IMG/VR virus record: IMGVR_UViG_3300046796_000539
Coordinates: 1 to 24,700 of that record
Source: a virus
Length of the DNA stretch: 24,700 bases
Strand: one strand, 5' to 3'
Position 1 is the stretch's first letter; every line of letters begins with the position of its first letter. The notes under the pieces were generated by a model. It was not told where the DNA came from and did no database searches. It was given only the letters and a program-made list of their open reading frames with translations. The translations under genes were made by a program, and so were the position numbers. Shown here one piece after another: positions 8,015 through 14,730 of the stretch.

Positions 8015-8229
8015 GCGTCCACCATCCAAGCAAAACCACAATGCGGGCAGAGGCACTTATCGCCGAGATTCAACTCGTGCCCAATGGGCCGAAGGTTCGC
8101 CGGCCCGATAATGTCCCCGAGGGCCGGAGTCGCGATGCACTCGAGAATTGGCTCCTTGCAGCGGGGGCAACCAATGAGGTCGCCCTTTTCGGGTATCTCC
8201 TGGCGCTGAAAGATTTTCACTTCACGCAT
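8011..8229 (-). CDS. Small zinc-ribbon protein
   Basis: 72 residues, ATG at 8229. Two CxxC knuckles, CPRC near residue 21 and CPHC near 61, are separated by about 37 residues, the layout of a zinc ribbon. The remainder is Ile/Leu/Pro-rich and compact. It overlaps the upstream gene by 8 bases and the prim-pol gene by 4 (ATGA), so it belongs to the same transcript. Its place before prim-pol suggests a DNA-binding accessory, but function is unknown. Confidence 0.8.
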   Translation of the reverse strand: MREVKIFQRQEIPEKGDLIGCPRCKEPILECIATPALGDIIGPANLRPIGHELNLGDKCLCPHCGFAWMVDA

Positions 8230-9484
8230 GAAAGTAGCTCATCAGCGTATGGACGTCCGGTAGGTACTCGTCCGGCTCCCGTTTGAAATCAATGTGACAC
8301 CCAATCTCGGCGTTGTTCCAGTGCGCTTTCCTTTGCAGGATGCGGAGCAGTAAGCGCGAGTCCATGGAGCACTCGAGAAACGGCTTCGCTCTCGCGAGTC
8401 CCGTACCGTAGGTGCATTCCTTCGAATTGAAATTAAAGTGCGCCGCCGTCCCGTCGGGGGCCGAGATATACAGATTCAGATTCGGAAACGCGTTCCATCG
8501 GCCCTGATGTTTCCACAGGTTCTTTCGGGCCTCGAACAGGAAAAACGATAGCTCGGAAGTCTGAGCCCCCTCGTCCGCGTGGTGCGGGTAGGGAACATCG
8601 GAGAGAGACCGCGCATAATTCATCTGCTCGACGGGGTCGATAGGCCAGTACGGTGCCGACCTGGCGCCGGATTCGAGGTCTATCCATTGCCCTTCGTTCA
8701 GGAGCAAGGGAATCGCGTAGTCCCGGACGGTGCGGGCTGCGACTTCCGGCGACGTGGTGCCGAGAACGCGATTCTTCTCCCATTGCTCGCCGCCCAGGAT
8801 GTATTGCCCGGCAAACGGCATGACGTATTCGGGGGAGAGGATTTCCGAGACGGCCGCCAGGTGATTCAAGTTCCGGCTGATGACGCGGTGGTGTTCCGTT
8901 TCCCGGTCGATACGCGGAAAGCACGCGGGGTACGGGCCTGCGGCGTTGTAGTTGAGCTGCGCTACGGTGACTTTGCCGTGACGCAGTCGCAGCTTCCGCG
9001 CGGCTTCGAGACTCGGCGTGTTGTCGTTCGTATTGAGGACCGAGTGCTTTTCGCCCCGGACGAGGAGTGCCGAATCGATGACGTTTCCTATCTCGCAGTC
9101 GTGGAACGGGTGTTTCTCAAATGGCGCGTGCGGGACGAGACGGAAAGGCCCGAGCGCGTGCTCCCGTTCCGGTTCCAACGAGCGCACGTCGGTGAAGCCT
9201 TCGTCACGGAGCATTCGCTCGAGGACGTTCACTTTCGATTTCACCGTGACTATCGGCGTCGAGCGCGGGAATTCCCGCATGGTCCGGGCGTCGTAGTGGT
9301 CCGGGTGCAGGTGCGAGAGGTAGACGGCGCTCACTGTCGCGAGGCGGGCCGGCGTTGTCTGAATCGGCGGGTAGTGGAACCACGAGCCCTCGAATGCGCC
9401 GGGCGTGAGCCAGGGGTCCGAAAGCAGCGAGAAGCCTTTCTCCTCGTAGATGCAGCATGCGTTGGCAATGAAACAGAGCCTCAT
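8222..9484 (-). CDS. Metallo-beta-lactamase-fold protein related to the CMP-sialic acid hydroxylase MBL domain
   Basis: 420 residues. The N-terminus carries DPWLTPGAFEGSWFHYPP (residues about 23-40), then YLSHLHPDHYD with the HxHxDH metal motif at His58, His60, Asp62, His63, and later YVMPFAGQYI (about 215-225). These blocks resemble the MBL-fold part of CMP-N-acetylneuraminate hydroxylase (CMAH) and related bacterial proteins (UlaG-like superfamily). No Rieske CxH...CxxH domain is present, so hydroxylation by this protein alone is not expected. It overlaps the NeuB-family gene by 4 bases (ATGA), which strongly suggests a job in nonulosonic acid metabolism, perhaps hydrolysis or modification of a nucleotide sugar. 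The exact reaction is unknown. Confidence 0.8.
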   Translation of the reverse strand: MRLCFIANACCIYEEKGFSLLSDPWLTPGAFEGSWFHYPPIQTTPARLATVSAVYLSHLHPDHYDARTMREFPRSTPIVTVKSKVNVLERMLRDEGFTDVRSLEPEREHALGPFRLVPHAPFEKHPFHDCEIGNVIDSALLVRGEKHSVLNTNDNTPSLEAARKLRLRHGKVTVAQLNYNAAGPYPACFPRIDRETEHHRVISRNLNHLAAVSEILSPEYVMPFAGQYILGGEQWEKNRVLGTTSPEVAARTVRDYAIPLLLNEGQWIDLESGARSAPYWPIDPVEQMNYARSLSDVPYPHHADEGAQTSELSFFLFEARKNLWKHQGRWNAFPNLNLYISAPDGTAAHFNFNSKECTYGTGLARAKPFLECSMDSRLLLRILQRKAHWNNAEIGCHIDFKREPDEYLPDVHTLMSYFHA

Positions 9485-10347
9485 TTGCGGCGGAACGTAT
9501 CCGGCCCCGGAAGCCTGCGGGACTTCGCGACGAATTTCGCTTCCGACTCGTGCGGCTTTTTCACGCCGTCGCCCATCGCCTGGAATGCTTCGCGGATGGA
9601 CGCGACGTAGTGGGCCATTTCAATCGGTCCTATCGAGTGCGGCTCGTCCGGTGTAGCGGTGAGCTCGCCGCCCTCGTCGAAGGGAAAGAAGCTTGCTAGG
9701 AAGTGCTTTTCGAAAACCGTCGCGCCGCATCCGACGGCGGTGAGGGCGACGACGAGGGAGAGCGTGTGGTCGGAAATGCCGACCTGGTCAGACCACGCCT
9801 CCCGCCAGTGCATCATCTCGCGCAGGCTGTAGGCTGCCGGTAGCGCAGGGTACGCCGCGACGCACTCGAGAATAGACATCCGCCCGACCGGATCTTTATC
9901 GCCACCCCGCTCGTCGACATATTCCACGAACGCCAGCACGTCCGCCTCAGTCGCCCCGCCCGTCGATACGATGAAAGGTTTTCCCGTCGCTATCACCGCG
10001 TCGAGAATCCCCGTGTGCATCATTTCGGCCGACGCGATTTTGTGCCGCTTCACATGCGGGTCGACGACTCTCACGCCTTCCGCCGAAAACGCCGTACACA
10101 TGAATTCCACGCCGGCTCTATCGCAAGCGGCTTTGAGTTCCGGGAGCCATTCGGCGGGAAGCGCGAATGAGTCATCTCCCGGCACCCCATACAACTCCTC
10201 GTGAGTGAAGAGCTGAAACTTCACGGCGGATACGCCGGCACGCGCGGCCTCGTCGATGTGCTGCAAGGCGCATTCGAGATTCTTCGCGTCGTCGTTGTAG
10301 CGGCGCCAGTTCGAACCTACGTCGGCAATGATGAACGGGGCGGTCAT
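9481..10347 (-). CDS. neuB-like: NeuB-family nonulosonic acid (sialic/pseudaminic/legionaminic-type) synthase
   Basis: 288 residues from ATG at 10347; an in-frame TTG lies two codons upstream. The enzyme condenses phosphoenolpyruvate with an N-acetylated aminosugar to make a nine-carbon acid sugar. The TIM barrel is recognisable: IIADVGSNW (6-14), AVKFQLF (41-47), RHKIASAEMM (101-110), IVSTGGAT (126-133), ECVAAYPALPAAYSL (161-175), VGISDHTLS (189-197) and FEKHFL (212-217). Usual members have about 340 residues with a C-terminal SAF (antifreeze-like) domain; this one stops right after the barrel, so SAF is missing. It is the first gene of the leftward unit, diverging from the rest of the pathway, and overlaps the next gene by ATGA. 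Confidence 0.9.
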   Translation of the reverse strand: MTAPFIIADVGSNWRRYNDDAKNLECALQHIDEAARAGVSAVKFQLFTHEELYGVPGDDSFALPAEWLPELKAACDRAGVEFMCTAFSAEGVRVVDPHVKRHKIASAEMMHTGILDAVIATGKPFIVSTGGATEADVLAFVEYVDERGGDKDPVGRMSILECVAAYPALPAAYSLREMMHWREAWSDQVGISDHTLSLVVALTAVGCGATVFEKHFLASFFPFDEGGELTATPDEPHSIGPIEMAHYVASIREAFQAMGDGVKKPHESEAKFVAKSRRLPGPDTFRRK

Positions 10348-10363
10348 CGCCAAAGCCTACAGC

Positions 10364-10397
10364 GACTTCGCGTGACTTCCTACCCTAGCAAGTCACG
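10364..10397. promoter_or_regulatory. Divergent promoter region with inverted repeat, operator candidate
   Basis: The 79-bp gap 10348-10426 separates the leftward NeuB unit from the rightward sugar/lysis unit, so both promoters must lie here or overlap the genes. It contains a perfect 8-bp inverted repeat, CGTGACTT (10371-10378) and AAGTCACG (10390-10397), spaced by 11 bases, with an extra half-site GACTTC at 10364-10369. This is the form of a dimeric repressor or activator site. A possible rightward -10 (TACCAT, 10410-10415) lies 11 bases before the ATG at 10427, which would give a nearly leaderless message; no good -35 is seen, so promoter positions are tentative. Confidence 0.5.
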
Positions 10398-10426
10398 TGG
10401 GGTGTGCTCTACCATCCAAAAATCTC

Positions 10427-10633
10427 ATGACTGAAATATTGCTCGCCGTCTCCGTGGCCGTAAATTTGGCGCTCGTCGCGTGGGTCCTCTTCCGTAAGGT
10501 GCGCCCACCGCGCAGGCCGCAGTCGGAGGAGCTAAGAGAGTTCCTAGCCGACCTCACCGGCGGGAAAATCGGCTACGTCGCGGTAACGAGACTTAACCCC
10601 GACGACTTTCTTTTGAGGTCGCCGAAGCGATGA
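10427..10633 (+). CDS. Small single-pass membrane protein, first gene of rightward operon
   Basis: 68 residues from ATG at 10427 (MTEILLAVSV...); an in-frame GTG 30 bases upstream is less likely. Residues 3-22 form one membrane segment, followed by RKVRPPRRP (positive-inside anchor) and a cytoplasmic tail with ELREFLADL, a conserved-looking 'YVAVTRLNPDDFLLRSP' and a basic end. Small phage proteins with this membrane-plus-'DPDDxxLRSP' tail recur in head/lysis regions, but their function is not known. There is no clear ribosome binding site. It overlaps the PseB-like gene by ATGA, so it may set the translation of the sugar operon. Confidence 0.75.
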   Translation: MTEILLAVSVAVNLALVAWVLFRKVRPPRRPQSEELREFLADLTGGKIGYVAVTRLNPDDFLLRSPKR

Positions 10634-11472
10634 CCGCACTCATCACGGGCATCACGGGAACCCTCGGCACTATCGTCGCGGAGCGATTGCTCGAGGACGG
10701 AAGCACCGTCCGCGGCTTTTCCAGAGACGAGTGTAAGCAAGCGAAAATCCCGCGTCACGAGCGGCTCACACTCTATCTCGGTGACGTTCGGGACCGTGAC
10801 CGGCTCGTAGAGGCCGCGCGCGGCGTTGGCCTCATCTACCACTTCGCAGCCCTCAAACACGTCGACCAATTGGAGGCGAACCCAGAGGAGGCCGTACAAA
10901 CGAACATCCTCGGCACGGAGAACGTATTGCACGCGCAGCGGATGCTCGGGATCCCGCGCATCGTTCTCACCTCCACCGACAAGGCGGCGTATCCCGTGAA
11001 CGCCTACGGCATGTCGAAAGGCATCGCCGAGCGGCTCGTGCTGCGGAACCCGAACAACGTCGTCTGCCGCTACGGCAACGTGCTCGCGTCCAGGGGGTCC
11101 GTCGTCGAGGCATTCGTCCGGTCCTTGCGAGATGAAAAGGCGGTGTCCGTCACCGACTCTCAAATGACGCGGTTCTGGATAACGCAGGAGGACGCGGCCT
11201 CATTCGTGTTGTCCGCAGCGGCCGGCGGTGGCGGGCTCAAAATCCCCACGATGAAAATGGCGTCCGTTACACAAATCGCTGCGGCGGTCGCCTCGTGCAT
11301 GAATATTCATTCCTACCAGACGCGCCATGTCGGGGTGCGGCCGGGGGAGAAGCTATCGGAGTGCCTTCGCACCGAGCATGAGGGCGAGGAAGTCTATTCG
11401 CACCGCGCAGCACGGTTCACCGACGACGAGCTCTTTCAGCTTTTGAAGCCGATCGTCAGGAGGCTCATGTGA
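10630..11472 (+). CDS. pseB-like: PseB/CapD-like UDP-sugar 4,6-dehydratase (extended SDR)
   Basis: 280 residues. The Rossmann motif TGITGTLG (6-13) binds NAD(P). SRDECKQ (31-37), GDVRDRDRL (51-59), HFAALKHVD (71-79), TNILGTENV (91-99), STDKAAYPVNAYGMSK (115-130, with Thr-Asp-Lys 116-118 and YxxxK Tyr126/Lys130), RYGNVLASRGSV (147-158), MTRFWIT (179-185) and VRPGEKLSE match the UDP-GlcNAc 4,6-dehydratase/5-epimerase family (PseB, FlaA1). Such enzymes make the 4-keto-6-deoxy sugar at the start of pseudaminic or legionaminic acid synthesis. The C-terminus is shorter than usual members (about 330). It is the second gene of the rightward operon and overlaps both neighbours by 4 bases. Confidence 0.92.
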   Translation: MTALITGITGTLGTIVAERLLEDGSTVRGFSRDECKQAKIPRHERLTLYLGDVRDRDRLVEAARGVGLIYHFAALKHVDQLEANPEEAVQTNILGTENVLHAQRMLGIPRIVLTSTDKAAYPVNAYGMSKGIAERLVLRNPNNVVCRYGNVLASRGSVVEAFVRSLRDEKAVSVTDSQMTRFWITQEDAASFVLSAAAGGGGLKIPTMKMASVTQIAAAVASCMNIHSYQTRHVGVRPGEKLSECLRTEHEGEEVYSHRAARFTDDELFQLLKPIVRRLM

Positions 11473-12080
11473 TTCTCCTCGTCGGGTCTGAGGGCGCCCA
11501 GGGCAAACGGTACCAGGCGATTCTCAAGTATCTCGGGAAAGATTTCCGGCGCGTCGATGAGATATGGGGCGAGCCCACGTTCGACGATCCGAGCGTCCAG
11601 CCGGCCGCTTTTTCGGGCATTATATTGGCCACGCCGACCGACACTCACATTGACCAAGTGCGGCGGTACCTCGGCTGGCGCGTTCCCATCCTCGTCGAGA
11701 AGCCGTTCTCGAAAGACGTCGACGCTCTGAAAGCGCTGGAACCCGAAGCGAATGGCGTCCCTCTCTCCCTCGTCATGCAGTACCGACACCTGGCTATCGG
11801 AACAAAACAGGAGCCGTCGTTCTACGACTACTTCCGCCACGGAAACGACGGGCTCACATGGGATTGCCTGCAGACCATTGCTTTAGCGAAAGGCCCGGTG
11901 CGGCTATCGGAAGCATCGCCCGTGTGGAACTGCGTCATCAACGGGCACATGCTCAACATTGCCGATATGGACGGTGCCTACATTCGAGAGGTGCAGGACT
12001 GGCTTTCGGGCAGGCACCAGTCGTTTAGTGTAATTATCGACATTCACGAGAAGGTGAGGGCTTTTGGCGCTCGTCGCTAG
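11469..12080 (+). CDS. Gfo/Idh/MocA-type Rossmann protein, short
   Basis: 203 residues from GTG at 11469, overlapping the preceding stop as GTGA. The N-terminus MILLVGSEGAQGKRYQAIL is a Rossmann dinucleotide-binding start; GIILATPTDTHIDQVRRYL and ILVEKPFSKD (about residues 72-84, with the Glu-Lys-Pro motif) are hallmarks of Gfo/Idh/MocA oxidoreductases. Usual members have 330-380 residues with a C-terminal beta-sheet domain; here only about half of that domain remains, ending SVIIDIHEKVRAFGARR. It may be a reduced sugar dehydrogenase acting on an intermediate of the nonulosonic acid pathway. Such genes often accompany NeuB and SpsF genes, but the specific reaction is not known. Confidence 0.8.
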   Translation: MILLVGSEGAQGKRYQAILKYLGKDFRRVDEIWGEPTFDDPSVQPAAFSGIILATPTDTHIDQVRRYLGWRVPILVEKPFSKDVDALKALEPEANGVPLSLVMQYRHLAIGTKQEPSFYDYFRHGNDGLTWDCLQTIALAKGPVRLSEASPVWNCVINGHMLNIADMDGAYIREVQDWLSGRHQSFSVIIDIHEKVRAFGARR

Positions 12081-12795
12081 CCGGAAAATCGTCTCTATCG
12101 GCATTCAGGCCCGTTCGGGTTCCGTGCGATTGCCAGAAAAGTCGCTGAGGCTTCTCGGGAAACGGCCGGTCGTAGAGCACGTGTTCCGATCGGCGAGAGC
12201 TGCGGCCACACGATTGAACGCCCGCATGGAAGGCTACGGCATCGTCGTGTGCGACGTGTCGGTGCTGACACCGCCAGGCGACCCGATCATTTCGAAATTG
12301 AAACTCCCCACCCTCTCGGCACCGGGCGGTGAGGAGGACGTGTTGCTCCGGTACCACCACCTCGCAAACCACACGGGCGCTGACTACATTGTGCGCGTCA
12401 CCGGCGATTGCCCGCTACTTCCGCCGTCGGTGATAGTCCGCCACGTGAATATTGCGACGACGAACGAGTACGACTATTTATCCAACGTCGACGAAAGGTG
12501 CAGGACGGCACCGGACGGCTACGACTGTGAAGTGATTTCAAGGCGTCTTCTCACGTGGCTCCATGAGTCAGCGAAAGATGCGAGTGACCGCGAACACGTA
12601 ACGACTCTCGCGAGACGTGCGCCACCGGCATGGGCGAAACGGGGCGCCATCGTGAGTTCCTTAGACCTCTCGGCGATGAAGCTATCGATTGATACCGAAG
12701 CGGATTTCCAAAGCGTCGAGAACGAGGCCGGAAAAGTGGACAGAGCACTAGAGACGGCAGCGACACTCTTCGGGGCGAACGTGCACCGCATATGA
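12064..12795 (+). CDS. spsF-like: SpsF/NeuA-type cytidylyltransferase (CMP-nonulosonic acid synthetase candidate)
   Basis: 243 residues. The start is TTG at 12064, with AAGGTGAGG just upstream; no better start is in frame. SIGIQARSGSVRLPEKSL (11-28) is the nucleotide-binding loop (consensus QARxGSxRLPxK) of the SpsF/CMP-KDO synthetase family. EEDVLLRYHHLA, VRVTGDCPLLPPSV, DYLSNVD, PDGYDCEVIS, DREHVT and LSIDTEADF follow in the family order. It would activate the nine-carbon sugar with CTP to the CMP form used by glycosyltransferases. It overlaps the preceding gene by 17 bases and the aminotransferase by ATGA. Specificity for a nonulosonic acid is inferred from the neighbouring NeuB. Confidence 0.88.
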   Translation: MALVASRKIVSIGIQARSGSVRLPEKSLRLLGKRPVVEHVFRSARAAATRLNARMEGYGIVVCDVSVLTPPGDPIISKLKLPTLSAPGGEEDVLLRYHHLANHTGADYIVRVTGDCPLLPPSVIVRHVNIATTNEYDYLSNVDERCRTAPDGYDCEVISRRLLTWLHESAKDASDREHVTTLARRAPPAWAKRGAIVSSLDLSAMKLSIDTEADFQSVENEAGKVDRALETAATLFGANVHRI

Positions 12796-14009
12796 AAGCA
12801 AAGCCCGCATTCGATTCGCAGTTCCTCGGACGCGCTGAAAAGGCGATAGCGCACGGCGCTCTGACTAACTCCAAGCGCCCCTCGTCTTTCGTCAAAGGCG
12901 TCTATCCGACGCACCTCACGAAAGGAAAGGGCTGCTACGTCTGGGATAGGGCCGGGAACCGCTACACGGATTTCATCTGCGGGCTCGGTTCGAATCTGCT
13001 CGGCTACGCGAACGACGAAATCAATGACGCGATGGCTGCGCAAGCCCGGCTCGGGGCGACGCTCTCGCTCGGGACTGAGATTGAAGTCGAGCTCGCGGAG
13101 CGAGTGCGGGAGCTGTTCCCGTTCGTCGAGCGGCTGCGGTTCCTCAAGACTGGAAGCGACGCATGCACCGCGGCTCTCCGCATCGCGAGAGCGTCGACCG
13201 GGCTCTCGGGCGCGCTCAGCGACGGATACCACGGCTGGCACGATGAATTCGTTTCTCTCACGCCGCCGGCCAGTGGAGTTGGTGACTATTCCCAGTGCAT
13301 TTCTCGCCTTTCGTCGTTCATGGCGCATGACTGGCGCAGCGTCGCCGCAGTCATTGTCGAGCCGATTATCACCGACGCGTCCGCAGAGAGAATCGCGTGG
13401 CTGCGCGAGCTGCGGGAGAGCTGCACGAAAGCCGGCGCCGTCCTCATTTTCGACGAGGTGATCACGGGCCTCCGCTTCCCGGCACTCTCCGTCGCAAAAC
13501 AATACGGCATAGAGCCGGACCTCATCTGCCTCGGAAAAGCGTTCGGCGGCGGAATGCCGCTCTCCATCGTCGGCGGGCGCCGCGACAGCATGGAATCGGA
13601 CTACTTCGTTTCCTCGACGTTCGCGGGGGAGACGCTTTCCCTGGCGGCGGCGAAAAAGACGCTCGAACTACTCACCTCCGGCCGCTACAACGTGCAGCAT
13701 TTGTGGGATGCCGGCGAAAAGTTTATGGGTCGCTTCAATGAGACGACGGCCGGCGTCGTGGGCCTCGAAGGCTACGCGACACGGTCGAAACTCACCGGAA
13801 CGCCTGAAATGCGCGCGCTCTTCATGCAGGAAGCGTGCAGAGCGGGACTACTCTTCGGTCCCAGTTTCTTTTTCAATTTCCCTCACATGGAAATCGTCGA
13901 CGAGGTTTTGTCGACGGTCTCTGACATCGTAAGCCGTATCAAAACGGGCTCTGTCAGTCTCGAAGGCGAGATGCCGCAGGCGCCCTATGCAGAAAAGGTA
14001 AGGTCATGA
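12792..14009 (+). CDS. Class III PLP aminotransferase (glutamate-1-semialdehyde aminomutase-like)
   Basis: 405 residues. The fold-type I PLP motifs are plain: GYHGWHDEF (145-153), VAAVIVEP (184-191), LIFDEVITGLRF with Asp221 contacting the pyridine nitrogen, and LGKAFGGGMPLS with the Schiff-base Lys249; STFAGETLSL follows. This is the GSA-aminomutase/class III branch, not the DegT/PseC branch normally used to aminate 4-keto sugars. In the operon it occupies the place of PseC, so its likely job is transamination of the keto sugar made by the dehydratase. Tetrapyrrole synthesis is unlikely given the context. Overlaps of 4 bases on both sides indicate coupling. Confidence 0.92.
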   Translation: MKAKPAFDSQFLGRAEKAIAHGALTNSKRPSSFVKGVYPTHLTKGKGCYVWDRAGNRYTDFICGLGSNLLGYANDEINDAMAAQARLGATLSLGTEIEVELAERVRELFPFVERLRFLKTGSDACTAALRIARASTGLSGALSDGYHGWHDEFVSLTPPASGVGDYSQCISRLSSFMAHDWRSVAAVIVEPIITDASAERIAWLRELRESCTKAGAVLIFDEVITGLRFPALSVAKQYGIEPDLICLGKAFGGGMPLSIVGGRRDSMESDYFVSSTFAGETLSLAAAKKTLELLTSGRYNVQHLWDAGEKFMGRFNETTAGVVGLEGYATRSKLTGTPEMRALFMQEACRAGLLFGPSFFFNFPHMEIVDEVLSTVSDIVSRIKTGSVSLEGEMPQAPYAEKVRS

Positions 14010-14200
14010 CTGAATTCCATAAGCAGATGTTGAAATTCGTCGAGGAGTCCCAGGACATTCAAAAGCGCACGGCGCAGCTCCAGGCGGATACTGGGATTTT
14101 CAATGAGAAGCTGGGATCGTTTTTGAAGGAGAGCGGGCTCCCTGAGAATTTCTCGATTCCCGAAATCTGCCTCCTCGCCATCCGAAAGGCGCAGGGGTGA
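14006..14200 (+). CDS. 64-residue helical protein inside the sugar operon, unknown
   Basis: The gene is held between aminotransferase (ATGA overlap) and acetyltransferase (GTGA overlap), which makes it very likely to be real. It reads as one or two amphipathic helices (HKQMLKFVEESQDIQKRTAQ, then FNEKLGSFLKESG) and ends in a short hydrophobic helix (IPEICLLAIRKAQ). It lacks the Asp-Ser-Leu motif of an acyl carrier protein, has one cysteine and no membrane span. It may be a small partner of the sugar enzymes, or an unrelated phage protein captured in the operon. No family is recognised. Confidence 0.75.
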   Translation: MTEFHKQMLKFVEESQDIQKRTAQLQADTGIFNEKLGSFLKESGLPENFSIPEICLLAIRKAQG

Positions 14201-14730
14201 TCGATAGGCCCGACAGCGACGGGCGGACGTATCTAGAGGCGCGCGTCTCGCCCAGGGCTAGGCGATGGCGAAACACGCCCGAAATAAACCGCTGGTGCCG
14301 GCAGCACACGGACATCACGCCGTCGGATCACCGCGCGTGGTTGAAGCGTATTGCCGATGACCGCACCATCCGAATGTTTACGGTAGTAGGCGGCGTGAAA
14401 CACGAGGACGTCGGCGTGTGCGGGCTAACGTCGATAGACCACGTCAATCAGTCGGCGGAATTCTCGCTCTACATTGGATGGGAATACCAACGAGAGGGCT
14501 ACGGGCTCGACGCGCTCGAAACGCTTGTGCGCCACGGATTTACCGCGCTCAATCTTAACCGCATCTGGGGTGAGGTGTTCGACGAAAATCCCGCCATGGA
14601 AATGTTTAAGCAGGTCGGATTCAAACTCGAAGGGAAGCTTCGCGAATCATATTTTCGAGACGGTCGATTCATCCATTCGCATATGATTTCACTTCTCAGG
14701 AATGACTGGTGTTCGCGCTCGGCTTCATAA
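14197..14730 (+). CDS. pseH-like: GNAT acetyltransferase (PseH/RimJ-like)
   Basis: 177 residues from GTG at 14197. The RimJ/RimL-type GNAT pattern is seen: ARRWRNTPEINRWCRQ (20-35), SDHRAWLKRI (43-52), DVGVCGLTSIDHVNQSAEFSLYIG (about 71-94), the acetyl-CoA loop region YQREGYGLDALETL (about 97-110), FTALNLNRIWGEVFDENPAMEMFKQVGFKLEG (about 114-145) and REGYF-like RESYFRDGRFIHSHMISLL. PseH and FlmH enzymes of pseudaminic synthesis have the same layout, so this protein probably N-acetylates the amino sugar made by the upstream aminotransferase. It is the last recognisable sugar gene and overlaps the following membrane protein gene by 22 bases. Confidence 0.88.
   Translation: MIDRPDSDGRTYLEARVSPRARRWRNTPEINRWCRQHTDITPSDHRAWLKRIADDRTIRMFTVVGGVKHEDVGVCGLTSIDHVNQSAEFSLYIGWEYQREGYGLDALETLVRHGFTALNLNRIWGEVFDENPAMEMFKQVGFKLEGKLRESYFRDGRFIHSHMISLLRNDWCSRSAS

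Noticed and set aside
8579-9610. Long plus-strand frame (343 codons) opposite the MBL and NeuB genes
   Set aside because: It is Arg/Val-rich with no motifs and is fully explained as the antisense shadow of two well-recognised minus-strand genes in GC-rich DNA.
10573-11163. Minus-strand frame opposite the PseB-like gene
   Set aside because: No motifs, no ribosome binding site in context, and it lies wholly over a convincing dehydratase gene.
12519-13502. Long minus-strand frame (327 codons) opposite the cytidylyltransferase and aminotransferase
   Set aside because: Arg/Glu-rich composition without family motifs; the plus-strand genes show complete catalytic motif sets.
12792-14009. Host-type hemL gene (tetrapyrrole synthesis)
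   Set aside because: Although the fold is the same, the gene is embedded with 4-base overlaps in a sugar operon, so a sugar aminotransferase is more likely.
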